The notes: a model not told the origin generated them from the letters alone. 64,000 bases of DNA from Massilia sp. 9I (GCF_902506415.1 NZ_LR733275.1:4564176-4628175), one strand, 5' to 3'. Positions 35,940-46,100 are shown, counted from the stretch's first letter. Translations and numbers: made by a program.

Positions 35940-36899
35940 ATGCACCGTCCAGCACTGAAGGTAGTAGCGTTCGCAGCACTCCTGGCGGCTGGGTCAGCCC
36001 AGGCCGGTGTCCTCGACCTGGGCAGCATGATGGGCGGCGCCAATATCTACACGCTGGGGAATTTTTCGGCCCGGTCGAGCGACGTCGAAGGCGCCGTCAT
36101 CGCCGGCGGCAACGTCAACATCAGTGCCTATTCCATCAATGCCAACAAGCGGGCCGCCTACGGCAGCCATGCGGTGATTGCAGGTGGCGACATTACGCTG
36201 AAGGGTGGATCGATCAGCAACGGCAAGATGTACGCCGGCGGCAAGGTCACGCTGGAAAACGCGACGAGGCCGCAAAGCACCAGCACCAGCCCCGTCGATT
36301 TCGCGGCGGCCTCGTCCTATTACCTCAAACTGTCGAGCGAGCTGGCGGCGGTCCAGGGCACCGGTAGTGTGAGCAAGCTGTGGAGCGGTGTGAAGCTGAC
36401 CGGCAGCGGCCTCGGTAGCGTGGACGTGTTCAATGTGTCGGCGGACATGTTCCGTACGTCGAGCAGCTGGACCCTGGACAAGCTGGTGGCCGGCCAGACC
36501 CTGATCTTCAACATCAGCGGAGAAAGCGCCACCTTCAACGACGGCGGCATTAGCTTCGAGCCGCTGAGCAACTACAACGTGCTGTTCAACTTCCCGGATG
36601 CGAAGGCGCTCAACGTCAAGGGCATCATCGGCAGCGTGCTGGCGCCCAAAGCAGCCGTCACCGCCGACTGGGGCGTGATCAATGGCCAGGTGGTGGTGGG
36701 CAGCTGGAACTCGACCATCCAGGTGAATTCCAACCATTACTTCACGCCGACCCAGCTCGCGGGTTTCCGTGACCTGCAGACCGATCCTTCCAACATCACC
36801 GTGCCGGAGCCGGGCACGCTGGCCCTGATGCTGGCCGGCGTCGGCGTGGCCTTTGCCAGCCGCCGCAAGCGCATACGTGCGATTCCCGCAGCGGCCTGA
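35940..36899 (+). CDS. Choice-of-anchor A family PEP-CTERM protein
   Basis: A 319-residue exported protein. Signal peptide to AQAG (about residue 22), then a choice-of-anchor A domain (GNFSARSSDVEGAVIAGGNVNISAYSI, VLFNFPDAKALNVKGIIGSVLAPKAAVTADWGVINGQVVVGSW). It ends in a PEP-CTERM sorting signal: VPEPGTLALMLAGVGVAFASRRKR. Such proteins are processed by exosortase and linked to extracellular polysaccharide and biofilm. The exosortase genes are not in the window. The terminator overlaps its stop codon. Confidence 0.88.
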   Translation: MHRPALKVVAFAALLAAGSAQAGVLDLGSMMGGANIYTLGNFSARSSDVEGAVIAGGNVNISAYSINANKRAAYGSHAVIAGGDITLKGGSISNGKMYAGGKVTLENATRPQSTSTSPVDFAAASSYYLKLSSELAAVQGTGSVSKLWSGVKLTGSGLGSVDVFNVSADMFRTSSSWTLDKLVAGQTLIFNISGESATFNDGGISFEPLSNYNVLFNFPDAKALNVKGIIGSVLAPKAAVTADWGVINGQVVVGSWNSTIQVNSNHYFTPTQLAGFRDLQTDPSNITVPEPGTLALMLAGVGVAFASRRKRIRAIPAAA

Positions 36900-36912
36900 A
36901 GCCGCCTTTTTT
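36891..36912. terminator. Terminator overlapping the PEP-CTERM gene stop codon
   Basis: Arms GCGGC (36891-36895) and GCCGC (36901-36905) around CTGAA, followed by CTTTTTT. It lies between convergent genes. Confidence 0.65.
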
Positions 36913-36913
36913 G

Positions 36914-38098
36914 TCAGCAGACGCAGCGCGTCTGCGCGCGGCCCTGCATCAGCATCGCCACCGACAGCGCCACGCCCGCGAAGGCGAGACCGGCTGCGAC
37001 CCATTGCGGCGAGGCATACGAGTAGCCCAGCGTTAGCGGAATCCCGCCGAGGAAGGCACCTAGGGCGTTGCCGATATTGAAGCCCGATTGTCCCAGCGAG
37101 GAGCCCAGCATTTCCGCTTCGCGCGAATGCTCGATCAGCAGCATCTGGATCGGCGGACCCAACGCCAGCGCATTGGCGCCGCAGGCAAAGGCCAGCAGGA
37201 GCATGGCCGGCTGCGAGCTGGCGAACATGCCATTGCACAGCAGCAGGGTCGTCATCGTGGCGAGCAGGATCAGGATCGCCTGTAGCGGCGGTACGCGGTC
37301 GGCCAGGCGGCCGCCCAGGTTCACGCCCACCGTCATGCCGACGCCGACCACCGTCATCACCAGCGGAATGGAGGCGGGTGCGAAGTGGGTGACTTCGGTC
37401 AGCAGCGGCGCGATATAGCTGAAGAAGGCGAAGAAGCCGCCGGTCCCGATCGAGGTGATGGCCAGCGCCAGCCACAGGGCCGGCTTGCGGAAGATGCGCA
37501 AGTCCTGCATCAGGCTGGTACGCGCCTTGGCTTCGATATGGGGCACTAGCCGGAGCAGCGCAAGCACGGTGACGAGGCCGATCGCCGCCACCACCAGGAA
37601 CACCGCGCGCCAGCTCATGTTATGGCCGAGCCAGGTTCCGGCCGGCACGCCGACGACGTTGGCGAGGGTCAGGCCGGTGAACATGGTGGCCAGCGCGGCG
37701 GCGACCTTGCCCTCGTCGGCCAGGCGGCTGGCCACGACCGCGCCGACGCCGAAGAAGGCGCCGTGCGGCAGGCCGGCCATAAAGCGCGACAGCATCATGA
37801 TCTCGAAGTTCGGCGCAAAAGCCGACATCGCATTAAACAGCGTGAACATCGCCATGAACCACGTCAAGACCGTGCGCGGCGGACGATGCGCCATCAGGCT
37901 GACTAGAAGCGGCGCGCCGACCACGACGCCCAGTGCATAGGCGGTGATCAGGTGGCCGGCCTGCGGGATGCTGATATTCAGGCCGCTGGCGACGTCGGGC
38001 AGGATGCCCATGATGACGAACTCGGTCATGCCGATGCCGAAGCCGCCGAGGGCGAGGGGAAAGAGGCTTTTCTTGATCAAAACGGGCAGATTTCTCAT
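36914..38098 (-). CDS. MFS transporter (AraJ-like sugar/drug exporter group)
   Basis: A 394-residue, 12-helix major facilitator. The N-terminus SLFPLALGGFGIGMTEFVIMGILPDVASGL is the signature of the AraJ/PbuE/YdhP DHA1 branch. A central cytoplasmic loop (about residue 200, HIEAKARTSLMQDLRIF) separates two six-helix halves. Substrates in this group include purines, arabinose-like sugars and drugs; none can be assigned. I chose the ATG at 38098; a longer frame upstream is out of context. No strong ribosome site. Confidence 0.88.
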   Translation of the reverse strand: MRNLPVLIKKSLFPLALGGFGIGMTEFVIMGILPDVASGLNISIPQAGHLITAYALGVVVGAPLLVSLMAHRPPRTVLTWFMAMFTLFNAMSAFAPNFEIMMLSRFMAGLPHGAFFGVGAVVASRLADEGKVAAALATMFTGLTLANVVGVPAGTWLGHNMSWRAVFLVVAAIGLVTVLALLRLVPHIEAKARTSLMQDLRIFRKPALWLALAITSIGTGGFFAFFSYIAPLLTEVTHFAPASIPLVMTVVGVGMTVGVNLGGRLADRVPPLQAILILLATMTTLLLCNGMFASSQPAMLLLAFACGANALALGPPIQMLLIEHSREAEMLGSSLGQSGFNIGNALGAFLGGIPLTLGYSYASPQWVAAGLAFAGVALSVAMLMQGRAQTRCVC

Positions 38099-38175
38099 CT
38101 TAGTGGATCGGCCACTATAGCCCCTAGCGCGCCCCGAGTCCGCTTTCGAGTCGTGATGACTGGTATAGCGCAGGC

Positions 38176-38781
38176 CTATGCAGGCACGCCATCTTCGCCT
38201 TGTGGCCAGCCAATGCGGCCGTGGCCGGCGTTGTCGAGGCGGGTGCGCAGGGCGCCGGCATCCTGGGCCGGCAGGCTGAAATCGAACAAGACCTCGTCGC
38301 CATGCGCCACCTCGAGCAGGCGGGCGCCTGCCGCATCGAGCTCGCGCCGCACCAGGCCTTCCAGTGCATACGGCGCCGTGCAGCGCAGCTGCTGCAGCTT
38401 GATGATCGGCACCTTCTGCGCCTGCAGCAGGGCTTGGGCGACACTGTCGGTGTAGGCGCGCACCAGTCCGCCGGCGCCCAGCTTGACCCCGCCGAAGTAG
38501 CGCACCACGGTGGCCAGCACGCCTTCCAGGTCCTGGTGGCGCAGCACGTCGAGCATCGGACGCCCCGCCGTGCCGCTCGGCTCGCCGTCGTCGACCGCGG
38601 CCGACTGGCCGCCCGCCAGCAGCGACCAGCACACGTGGGCGGCGCCGGGATGCTCGGCGCGCAGGCTTGCCACGACCTGCTGGGCGCCGGCGCGGTCCGG
38701 CATCGGCTGGACACAGGCGATGAAGCGGCTCTTCTTGATGACGAGTTCGAAGTGGACGGGGGCAGCGATGGAATAAGGCAT
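38176..38781 (-). CDS. YigZ/IMPACT family protein
   Basis: A 201-residue protein of the YigZ/IMPACT (UPF0029) family. The conserved core KSRFIACVQPM, then DDGEPSGTAGRPMLDVL and VVRYFGGVKLGAGGLVRAY is unmistakable. Family members bind nucleic acid or ribosome-associated factors; the bacterial role is poorly defined. The start at 38781 matches the family opening (MPYSIAAPVHFELVIKKSRF). Confidence 0.9.
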   Translation of the reverse strand: MPYSIAAPVHFELVIKKSRFIACVQPMPDRAGAQQVVASLRAEHPGAAHVCWSLLAGGQSAAVDDGEPSGTAGRPMLDVLRHQDLEGVLATVVRYFGGVKLGAGGLVRAYTDSVAQALLQAQKVPIIKLQQLRCTAPYALEGLVRRELDAAGARLLEVAHGDEVLFDFSLPAQDAGALRTRLDNAGHGRIGWPQGEDGVPA

Positions 38782-38845
38782 GGCGCCGATTATCGGCGGC
38801 GCGGGAAGAAATGCCAACCGTCATGGCTGGCATTTCCCGGGGAGC

Positions 38846-40492
38846 TTAGTAGCTGAGGTTGAGTTGCAGGATGGCCGTGGTGCCGCTGACCTCGTTGCCG
38901 ACGATAAGCAGCGGCTTGCTGTTGGGCGACTTGTCGGCCGGGATCAGGGTCAGGCCTTCCGGACCCAGGTCGCCGGTGTCGTTGGTCCGCGTGTTGAGGT
39001 AGGTAACGAAGCTGGCCGCCGATGGCTTGCTGACGTCGTAGACCATGACGCCGCCGACGCGCTCCAGGCCGATGAAGGCATAGGTCTTCTTGCCGAAGCG
39101 GCCCACGGCCACGCCTTCCGGTTCCGGACCCTTGGCCGGGCTGCGGCTGTCGAGTGTGTTGTTGTCGTTGCTGGCGTTGAACTGGGCGTTCGGCAGCGAC
39201 ACGGTCTTGCGTTCGAACTCGTCGCCCGAGTCGTACACGCGGCTCAGGTTGCTGTCCCAGATCGAGAAGGAGCGGGCCCCGAAACTGTACAGCTCGGTGC
39301 ACTGGCCCGCCGCATTCTTGCCGGTGCTGCCGCCGTTCGGGGTGGTGGTGATGCGCAGGCGGCCCAGGTTCGAATCGAGGATCAGGTTGGCGGCATCGCC
39401 GAACAGGGCCGGGTCGAGTCCGGCGCTGCAATGGGTGCGCACGCGCGTTTCTTCATTAAAGCCTGGCCAGTCGGCGCGCGCGTCGCCTTCATTGGCGGTG
39501 ATCAGGTAGGTGCTGCCATCCACCGTGAAACGGGCGATCGCGTCAGGTAAATACATGCCTTTCACCGGCTGCGGGGCGATCCGGACGGCCGGGGTGCCGC
39601 TGTTGGTATTGGTGCCGCCGTCCTCGTCCGAGGCGTCGAGGCCCATGCCGGCCAGGTTGTGGTTCTTGGTGCCGAGCGGCTTGATCGCGGTGACCTTGGC
39701 GGTGGCGACGTCGACGATCGCGACCGCATTGTTTTCCTGCAGGGTGACGTAGGCAGTGCGGCCATCCTCGCTGGTGGCGATGTATTCCGGCTCGAAATCC
39801 TGGGCCGCGCTCGCGCCAGGACCGTAGATGCGGATGCCCTGTGCGCGCAGCGCGGCTTCCTGGCCGTTGAAGGCGCGGAAGTCGGCGGTGGCCACCGTCG
39901 GCGTGCCGCCACGATTGACCGTGATGACGCTGACTGAACCTTCCGGATCGCTCGAATCCGCCAATCCGTAGCTGTTCGGTTCGCCTTCGTTGGCGACCAG
40001 TAGGGTGCGCCCATCCGGCGTAAAGGTGAGCATGTCGGGCAGGGCGCCGACCTTGACGCTGTTCACCAGCTTCAGGTCGGCGGCATTGTAGAAGGCGACG
40101 GTGCCGGGATTGGTCTTGGGCGCGGCTTCGATCGCCAGCGCCACCAGGCCGTCGTGGACGGCGACGCTGTTCACGCCGGCGCCCAGGCCGCTCACGTTGA
40201 TGGTGCCAACCAGTTTCGGTGCGGACGGGGTGGAAAGATCCAGCACGTCGACCGTGCCGTTGGCGCCGTTGACCACGAACAGGCGCTTGCTAGCGGCGTC
40301 GAAAGCCGTGATCTCGGCGGCGCCGACCTTGCCGCCGTTGTAACTGCCGATCTTTTCCAGCGCGAGCGTCGTTGGCGTCAGTTCTTCGTCGTCATGGCTG
40401 CTGCCGCAGCCGGCGAGGAGGCCGGCGGCAAGCATGGCGGCGCCGAGGATGCGCAGCGTTTTCGGAGGAGCGGCGTGGTCAAGAAACGGCAT
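38846..40492 (-). CDS. Choice-of-anchor I lipoprotein (beta-propeller, alkaline-phosphatase-like annotation)
   Basis: A 548-residue lipoprotein. The signal ends at LLAGC, then GSSHDDEEL. The body is a choice-of-anchor I domain: repeated propeller strands (KRLFVVNGANGTVDVLDLS, LPDMLTFTPDGRTLLVANEGEP, YLITANEGDARADW, EGVAVGRFGKKTYAFIGLERVGGVMVYDV). Some relatives are annotated as alkaline phosphatase, but no active site can be named here. AAGGGAA precedes the ATG at 40492. Confidence 0.83.
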   Translation of the reverse strand: MPFLDHAAPPKTLRILGAAMLAAGLLAGCGSSHDDEELTPTTLALEKIGSYNGGKVGAAEITAFDAASKRLFVVNGANGTVDVLDLSTPSAPKLVGTINVSGLGAGVNSVAVHDGLVALAIEAAPKTNPGTVAFYNAADLKLVNSVKVGALPDMLTFTPDGRTLLVANEGEPNSYGLADSSDPEGSVSVITVNRGGTPTVATADFRAFNGQEAALRAQGIRIYGPGASAAQDFEPEYIATSEDGRTAYVTLQENNAVAIVDVATAKVTAIKPLGTKNHNLAGMGLDASDEDGGTNTNSGTPAVRIAPQPVKGMYLPDAIARFTVDGSTYLITANEGDARADWPGFNEETRVRTHCSAGLDPALFGDAANLILDSNLGRLRITTTPNGGSTGKNAAGQCTELYSFGARSFSIWDSNLSRVYDSGDEFERKTVSLPNAQFNASNDNNTLDSRSPAKGPEPEGVAVGRFGKKTYAFIGLERVGGVMVYDVSKPSAASFVTYLNTRTNDTGDLGPEGLTLIPADKSPNSKPLLIVGNEVSGTTAILQLNLSY

Positions 40493-40552
40493 TGTCGGGT
40501 TCCCTTTGAAAAACCGACAGCATAGGAGGCGGGGATGACAGGAATATGACGA

Positions 40553-40591
40553 GCAAAACAAAAAAGGCGTCACGATTTCTCATGACGCCTT
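40553..40591 (-). terminator. Terminator of tRNA-Lys copy 1
   Basis: In the minus-strand transcript, AAGGCGTCA (revcomp of 40583-40591) pairs with TGACGCCTT (revcomp of 40564-40572) and is followed by TTTTTGTTTT. The same hairpin type follows the second tRNA-Lys. Confidence 0.85.
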
Positions 40592-40605
40592 CCTTGCTGA
40601 ATCTT

Positions 40606-40681
40606 TGGTAGGCCGTGCTGGGCTCGAACCAGCGACCAACGGATTAAAAGTCCGCTGCTCTACCAACTGAGCTAACGACCC
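40606..40681 (-). tRNA. tRNA-Lys (anticodon TTT), copy 1
   Basis: A 76-base cloverleaf on the minus strand. It starts GGGTCGTTAGCTCAGTTGG, has anticodon loop CTTTTAA (TTT), T loop GGTTCGAGCC, and ends with an encoded CCA. It is base-for-base identical to the copy at 49280-49355. Confidence 0.97.
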
Positions 40682-40693
40682 GAAGAAGCCAAG

Positions 40694-40722
40694 ATTATAG
40701 CGGCGTTTGCGCGAATATCCAA
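40694..40722 (-). promoter_or_regulatory. Promoter of tRNA-Lys copy 1
   Basis: On the minus strand, TTGGAT (40717-40722), a 17-base spacer and a perfect TATAAT (40694-40699), about 12 bases before the mature tRNA 5' end. Confidence 0.7.
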
Positions 40723-40856
40723 GTGCTTCGTTTCAATTTGTTAGCGTTGCAGGCAATCCTATCCAGGTTGCGCCAAGTTCCCCCTCCCGGGGGGATGGGA
40801 CTGAGAGCGGGATGCCAGCACACTGGCGGCATCCGATTTGCTCTCTAGAGAATCCC

Positions 40857-42140
40857 ATGTTCCAGCTAAAAAACCTCGCGCTGGCTGTGTCCAGCCTGTT
40901 CGTCCTGCCCGGCGCCCTGGCTGCGCAGCCGGTCCAGAAAGTGAAGCCGCCTGTGAGCCAGGCCTTTATTGACCTCGCAACCTTTTCCGGCGGCGCGCCA
41001 ATGCCCGGCGGCGGGGGCGGCATGATGGGCGGCCTGTTCGGCGCCAAGAACAACGACAATAGCTTCGGCATGACCCAGGCCCAGAGCCCGGGCCGCTGGA
41101 TGGACGTGACGCTCCTGACCCGCAACAATGGCAAGCTGAAAACCGCGACGCAAAGCGTGCCGGCCGGCTCCAGGCTGGCGCCCGTGCTGAACCTGCTGGC
41201 GCCGGAGCAGGGACCGGTGGAGCCCATCCCGGACGAGATTACCGACACGGAACCACCGAAGTTCGAGATGCCGAAGGGGAAAATGTACCTGTATTGGGGC
41301 TGCGGCGCGCAAGTGCGCAAAGGACAGCCTCTGGTCATCGACCTGGCCAAGATGGATCCCACCCAGTTCAACAAGTTCTTCCAGAACCGCGGCGCCACCA
41401 CCCGCGTGCCGCGCCCGGCGCCGGGCCGCCCGGGCTGGCCGAACAAGAACGATGCCCGTCGCCTGCCGGAGGGCGCCTCGCTGATCGGCGAGCATGCCTT
41501 CGCCGGCGATGGCGTGGTGGACGGCTTCAAGTTCAACATCGACGCCCAGCACGATTTGATGCCCGCCGTCGAAGCGGCCCGCAACGACGAGGGCGCAGGC
41601 GTGCTGTTCAAGTGGAAGCCGATGCAGCAGGCCACCGGCTGGTTCGTGCAGGCGATGGGCATGCGCGACCCTGCCAAGGCCGAGAGCGGGGACATGGAAA
41701 TGGTGTACTGGACCTCGAGCGAGCTGCCGGACATGGGCATGGGCCTGGTGAACTACCAGCCGAATGGCTCCGTCAGCAAGTGGCAAAAGGAAAAGGTGCT
41801 GCTGCCGGCGGCGGCGACCGAGTGCATGGCGCCGAAAGAGGCGGTCAGTGCGATGTCGATGTCGCGCGTGATCGCGTATGGCGAAGAGCTGAATATGGCC
41901 TATCCGCCGCGGCCGAAGGATCCGAAGGTGACCTGGGAGCCGCAATGGGACGTCAAGGTGCGGCTCAAATCGGTTGCTTCGCTGATGCCGGGCATGGGGG
42001 CGGCGATGCAGGCCGCCATGGCGGGACAGGAAGCGCCACCGGAAGAGAAACAGGCTACGCCGTCCGCAGGGAATACTGTCAAGGACGCCGTGACCCGGGG
42101 CGTGGTCGATTCGCTTGTGCGGGGGCTGTTCAAGCGGTGA
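40857..42140 (+). CDS. Secreted hypothetical protein, 427 aa
   Basis: Not recognised. A 427-residue protein with a signal peptide (FQLKNLALAVSSLFVLPGALAA), a Gly/Met-rich stretch (MPGGGGGMMGGLFG), then a long mixed domain with KMYLYWGCGAQVRKGQPLVID and a conserved-looking MVYWTSSELPDMGMGLVNYQPNGSVSKW. The tail has a Glu/Pro linker and a basic end. Codon use is GC-rich like the backbone. It lies just inside the tRNA-Lys bracket. Confidence 0.7.
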   Translation: MFQLKNLALAVSSLFVLPGALAAQPVQKVKPPVSQAFIDLATFSGGAPMPGGGGGMMGGLFGAKNNDNSFGMTQAQSPGRWMDVTLLTRNNGKLKTATQSVPAGSRLAPVLNLLAPEQGPVEPIPDEITDTEPPKFEMPKGKMYLYWGCGAQVRKGQPLVIDLAKMDPTQFNKFFQNRGATTRVPRPAPGRPGWPNKNDARRLPEGASLIGEHAFAGDGVVDGFKFNIDAQHDLMPAVEAARNDEGAGVLFKWKPMQQATGWFVQAMGMRDPAKAESGDMEMVYWTSSELPDMGMGLVNYQPNGSVSKWQKEKVLLPAAATECMAPKEAVSAMSMSRVIAYGEELNMAYPPRPKDPKVTWEPQWDVKVRLKSVASLMPGMGAAMQAAMAGQEAPPEEKQATPSAGNTVKDAVTRGVVDSLVRGLFKR

Positions 42141-42158
42141 CGCTCGCTCGGGCGGCGG

Positions 42159-42674
42159 TCAAGTTTCGACGTGCTTGTCCTCTTCCTGCGCCTGGTGCAT
42201 CGCTTCCGGTTCCAGCTTTTCGGCCTCGACGTTCAGGCGGACAAACAAGCCCCAGCTGGCCAGCAGGATGGCGGCGGCGACGCCGATCGACGCGACCTGT
42301 GGAAGCAGCTCGGGTTTCGTATGCAGGAACTGGAACACCCCGACCAGGCATTCCACCCCGAGCGACACGACGACTACGATGAGAAAGCGAGACAGGAAGC
42401 GGCGCAGGCGGGTTGGCGAGCTGACATGCACTTCGCGCTGCACTTCTTCTTCCAGCACGGTCTGGCCCAGCTCAAAAGCGGCGACCGAGATCGTCAGCAG
42501 GCCCACGCATTCCAGAATCAGCTGGAACTGCTGCTGGACCGTCTGGTCGCCTTTGCCCATGATAGCCGACCAGATTTCCATCGTGGCCAGGGCGATCAGG
42601 GTGAACCCGCAAATAAAGAACAACAGGGCGATGAGGATGTAGCCAATGGAGCTGAGTTTCTGCAAGTGTTTCAC
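42159..42674 (-). CDS. Four-helix membrane protein, 171 aa
   Basis: Not recognised. A 171-residue inner-membrane protein with four hydrophobic segments (about 9-31, 52-68, 93-113, 123-143) and an acidic C-terminal tail (EAEKLEPEAMHQAQEEDKH). The GTG start at 42674 has GAGG six bases upstream. It is convergent with the secreted hypothetical gene, with stop codons 18 bases apart. Confidence 0.68.
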   Translation of the reverse strand: MKHLQKLSSIGYILIALLFFICGFTLIALATMEIWSAIMGKGDQTVQQQFQLILECVGLLTISVAAFELGQTVLEEEVQREVHVSSPTRLRRFLSRFLIVVVVSLGVECLVGVFQFLHTKPELLPQVASIGVAAAILLASWGLFVRLNVEAEKLEPEAMHQAQEEDKHVET

Positions 42675-42767
42675 GGGCGCCTCGCGACAGGGAGTGTAGC
42701 TACTCTAGCATTGCAAGATGTGCGTGACTGTTCGCCAGGACACGGCTGGCAGCATCGGCACGAACGG

Positions 42768-42869
42768 GCCGATGGGGTCACGCGAAATGAACCTGCCGGC
42801 ATGAGGGTCGTAGTAGCCATGTCGACCGCATTGCAGACCCGTCTCACCATCACGGTACTGTCCCGGATT
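42768..42869 (-). pseudogene. Rhs core fragment
   Basis: A short stretch on the minus strand reads NPGQYRDGETGLQCGRHGYY followed by DPHAGRFISRDPIG, matching the end of the Rhs core repeat (GQYxDxETGLxxxRxxYYDPxxGRFISxDPIG). It is isolated: no Rhs body lies upstream, and the frame soon ends (about 42705). A remnant of an Rhs/YD-repeat toxin gene, next to vgrG. The rest of 42675-43191 holds no gene, only the vgrG upstream palindromes. Confidence 0.75.
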
Positions 42870-43047
42870 TTGACTCCCCGCCTGGTAGGCAGCCTTGCTG
42901 ATCGCTTCCTTCGCTTCCCCCCGCGCCTTGTAATGAACCGACCACGCGTCCTGCTCCCGCAATCCGTTAGTTCCTGCAGCGTGCCCAGATGATCACATTG
43001 AGGAAGATGTTCTGGATGAATTTCACGATGCACTGAGGAGCGTGAGT

Positions 43048-43074
43048 TGCAAATAATTTAACTAAATATTTGCA
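43048..43074. promoter_or_regulatory. Inverted repeat upstream of vgrG (distal)
   Basis: Perfect 8-base arms TGCAAATA (43048-43055) and TATTTGCA (43067-43074), with an AT-rich 11-base centre. Candidate operator for vgrG. Confidence 0.45.
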
Positions 43075-43089
43075 ATAGACGTGTTCGGT

Positions 43090-43105
43090 TTGCAGAGCTC
43101 TGCAA
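43090..43105. promoter_or_regulatory. 16-bp perfect palindrome upstream of vgrG (proximal)
   Basis: TTGCAGAGCTCTGCAA, perfectly palindromic, 86 bases before the vgrG ATG. It shares the TTGCA/TGCAA ends with the distal repeat. Confidence 0.45.
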
Positions 43106-43191
43106 CTGATGACACGGCGCAAGAATTGCTGTGCGGACTGCTTATATCGTGAGGGCTTCGGCTGCCGAGTTCACGAGGAACGGTTACGGTC

Positions 43192-46100
43192 ATGAGCATG
43201 ACGTTGACGGATCAGATCTTTACCGCCCTGGCTGAATTCAGCAGCGCAAGCCGGCTGTACGACCTCAAGATCGGCGATGGAGAAGAAGGCGGGCTGCTGG
43301 TCGAAGCCTTCTTTGCACAGGATGGCGTGCAGGAAGTCGGGACGCGCGATGTGATTGCGCTGTCTACGGATGCTTACCTGGAACTCGATAGTCTGCTGGG
43401 GCAGCCGGCGACGCTGGAGATCTGCCTGGCGGATGGCGTTCGCGAGCGCTTTGGTGGGGAAATCTGTGAAGCCGCCATGCTCGGCAGCGATGGCGGGCTG
43501 GCGCGGTATCGCATCCGGATGTCGTCCTGGTTATGGCGGCTGGAGCAGGTGCGCAATTGCCGCGTGTGGCAGGACAAGAGCGTTATCGAGATCGTCGATG
43601 CGGTATTCGAGGCCTATCAGCCGCTGGCACGCTGGCGTTGGAGCGAGGATACCGGCTCTTTTCTGGATGAAGTGTCGCCGCGCAGTTACTGCTGCCAGTA
43701 TCGCGAGTCCGACCTCGACTTCGTCTCGCGTCTCCTTGCCGAAGAGGGACTGTGCTGGCGCATCGAGCAGATCGAGGATGGGCCCGGCGTGGTGCTGTTT
43801 GCCGACAGCAGCCAGCTGAGCGCTGTGCCGGAAGACACTAGCAGCGAGGCACATGGCGGTATCCGGTTCCACGGCGCGCGGTCGGTCGAGGAATCGGACA
43901 GCATCCAGGCATTGTCGGCGCAGCGTCGTTTGCATGCCTCGCTGACGACCGTGCTCAGTTACGACTACAAGGCGAAGCAGGCGGTCGCGGCCAGTTCGCC
44001 GTCGCACTACACCTGCGGCAGCAAGTTGCCGGTGCTCGAATCGTACGACGTGCCTGGGCAGTATGCCTATGCGGACTGGCAGCAAGCACAGCACTATGCG
44101 GATCTGCGCATGCAGGAGCAGGAAGCGCGTGGGCAGATGTGGAACGGTCGCTCTACCGTGAGAACGCTGCGTGCCGGCACCCGGATGCAGGTCCTCGGTG
44201 CTCCGTTGCAGCAGCTTAGCGAAACAGCCTCGTTCACCGTACTGCGTGTGCTCAGCATTGGCGTCAACAACATGCCGCCAACGGCGCAGCATGCGCTTGC
44301 TGAACTGTTCGGGCCGATACCTGAGCTGCTGCAAGATCTCACCCGGACCGATATGCCCGACGACTTCGAACTGGCGATCGCACAGGCGCGGGAGACGGGT
44401 TATGCGAATTGTTTCAGCGCTGTCGCAAGCCAACTCATTTGGCGGCCGTCATTAGAGAGTATCAGCGGTCGCAGCTATCCCAAGCCAGTCGCTTTTGGGG
44501 CGCAAAGTGCCATCGTGGTCGGGGCTGACGGCAACGACCAACCGAGCGGTGCGGATGAGTTGTACTGCGACAGCTCGGGACGGATACGCATTCGTTTCCA
44601 TTGGCAAGATAACGGCAACATGACTTCCTGGGTACGCGTCGCACAACGTTCCGCCGGCGGTGGCCTGGGCCAGCAATTTTTGCCGCGGATCGGTCAGGAA
44701 GTGCTGGTGCAGTTTCTGGAGAACGACATTGATCGCCCGATCGTCGTCGGCGCGCTCTACAACGGTCGAGGGGAGGGTGGAGTTGTCGCTACGCCAGGTG
44801 GGCGTCCCGACGGCGAGGCAGGCTTCTTTTGTTTTGAATCTGCGCGTGATCACGCAGCTTCAGGACAGGGAAACCTCAGCGCCGGGCACAGTCCGGTATG
44901 GCATGGCGCGTCCGCTGACAGTGCTGGACATCGCAACCCTGCGGCGCATTCGGGAATCCGTAGCAAGGAATTTGGTGGGTATGGCTACTCTCAACTCCTA
45001 TTCGATGACACCGACGGACAGGGTCATGTGCAATCTAAAAGCACGCACGTGGGCAGCGAGCTGAATCTCGGACATCTGATGCACCTCGCGGATAACTACC
45101 GTGGCAGTTGCCGAGGCCTAGGTGTGGAACTGCGCAGCGATGCTAATGGCGCAGTGCGGGCGGGCGCTGGTATGCAAATAACGAGTTACAAGATCAGTCA
45201 CAACGCTACCGAACGCGATGTGGTCGGGGAGGGCGCTGCCGGAATCGCGATGCTGATTACTTCCGAGAAGCTGGCGGCTTCCTTTAGTACAGCAACCGTT
45301 ACGCATCAAACGGTTGGACTGGCAACGCATCTGGGAGTGAGCGCGGCAGATGAGAGTGCACTGGATGATAAATCGGCGCCATTGAAGGCTGTCTTAAAGG
45401 TGGCCTCAGGAATGGTCAGTACCGATTCGCTCGCTCAGGCCCGGTCCGACGTTGGTGCAAAGAACACCAGCAGCAGCAAGACCAAGGTGCCCCATACGAC
45501 CGATCCGATTGTCGCGATCGCGGCGCAGGCGGGATTCGATGCCGTTGCAGGGCAGAGCGTACAGCTTGCCTGTAGCGAGACTGCGCTCCTGGCATGTGGG
45601 CAGGACATGCAGTATGTCAGCGGTGGACAGATGCGGATGCATATGGGGCAGGTAACTGGCGCACTTGGAGGAGCCGTTAAGGTAGGAGAAAACAGTCTAG
45701 GGTTACAGCTCATTACCGCAAAAGATGCGGTCAACATTCAGGCGCAGGCCGATGAGCTAAAGGTCAAAGCCCGGGACGATATCAAAGTCATCAGTGCAAA
45801 TGCGCATGTCGATTGGGCCTCGCCCCAAAGCATTTGTCTGTCGACTGCTCGCGGGGCCAATCTCACCATCACCGGTGGCAACATCGTTGTGCAATGCCCA
45901 GGTCAGCTTGTTATCAATGCCAGCAAGAAGCACTTCAACAGCCCGCAAAGTCTCTCTTACCCGCTTCCACAGATGCCGCGGTCAGTCATCGAACCTCTCA
46001 AATTCGACTTGAGGCTGCAGGATATTCCAGGCAGATATGGGGTTGTCCCGGCTGGGGAGGAATGGAAGGTTGTAATGATGCACTCGGGTGCGGGGCTCAG

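Noticed and set aside
40780..40830. CTGAGA after a GGGG stretch, resembling a TPP riboswitch
   Set aside because: No matching downstream ACCC/GAACCTGATC or TAATGCC elements, and the following gene is not thiamine-related.
42671..43033. 120-codon minus-strand frame across the Rhs remnant
   Set aside because: The recognisable Rhs residues are in another frame (42705-42962). This frame has no matching content.
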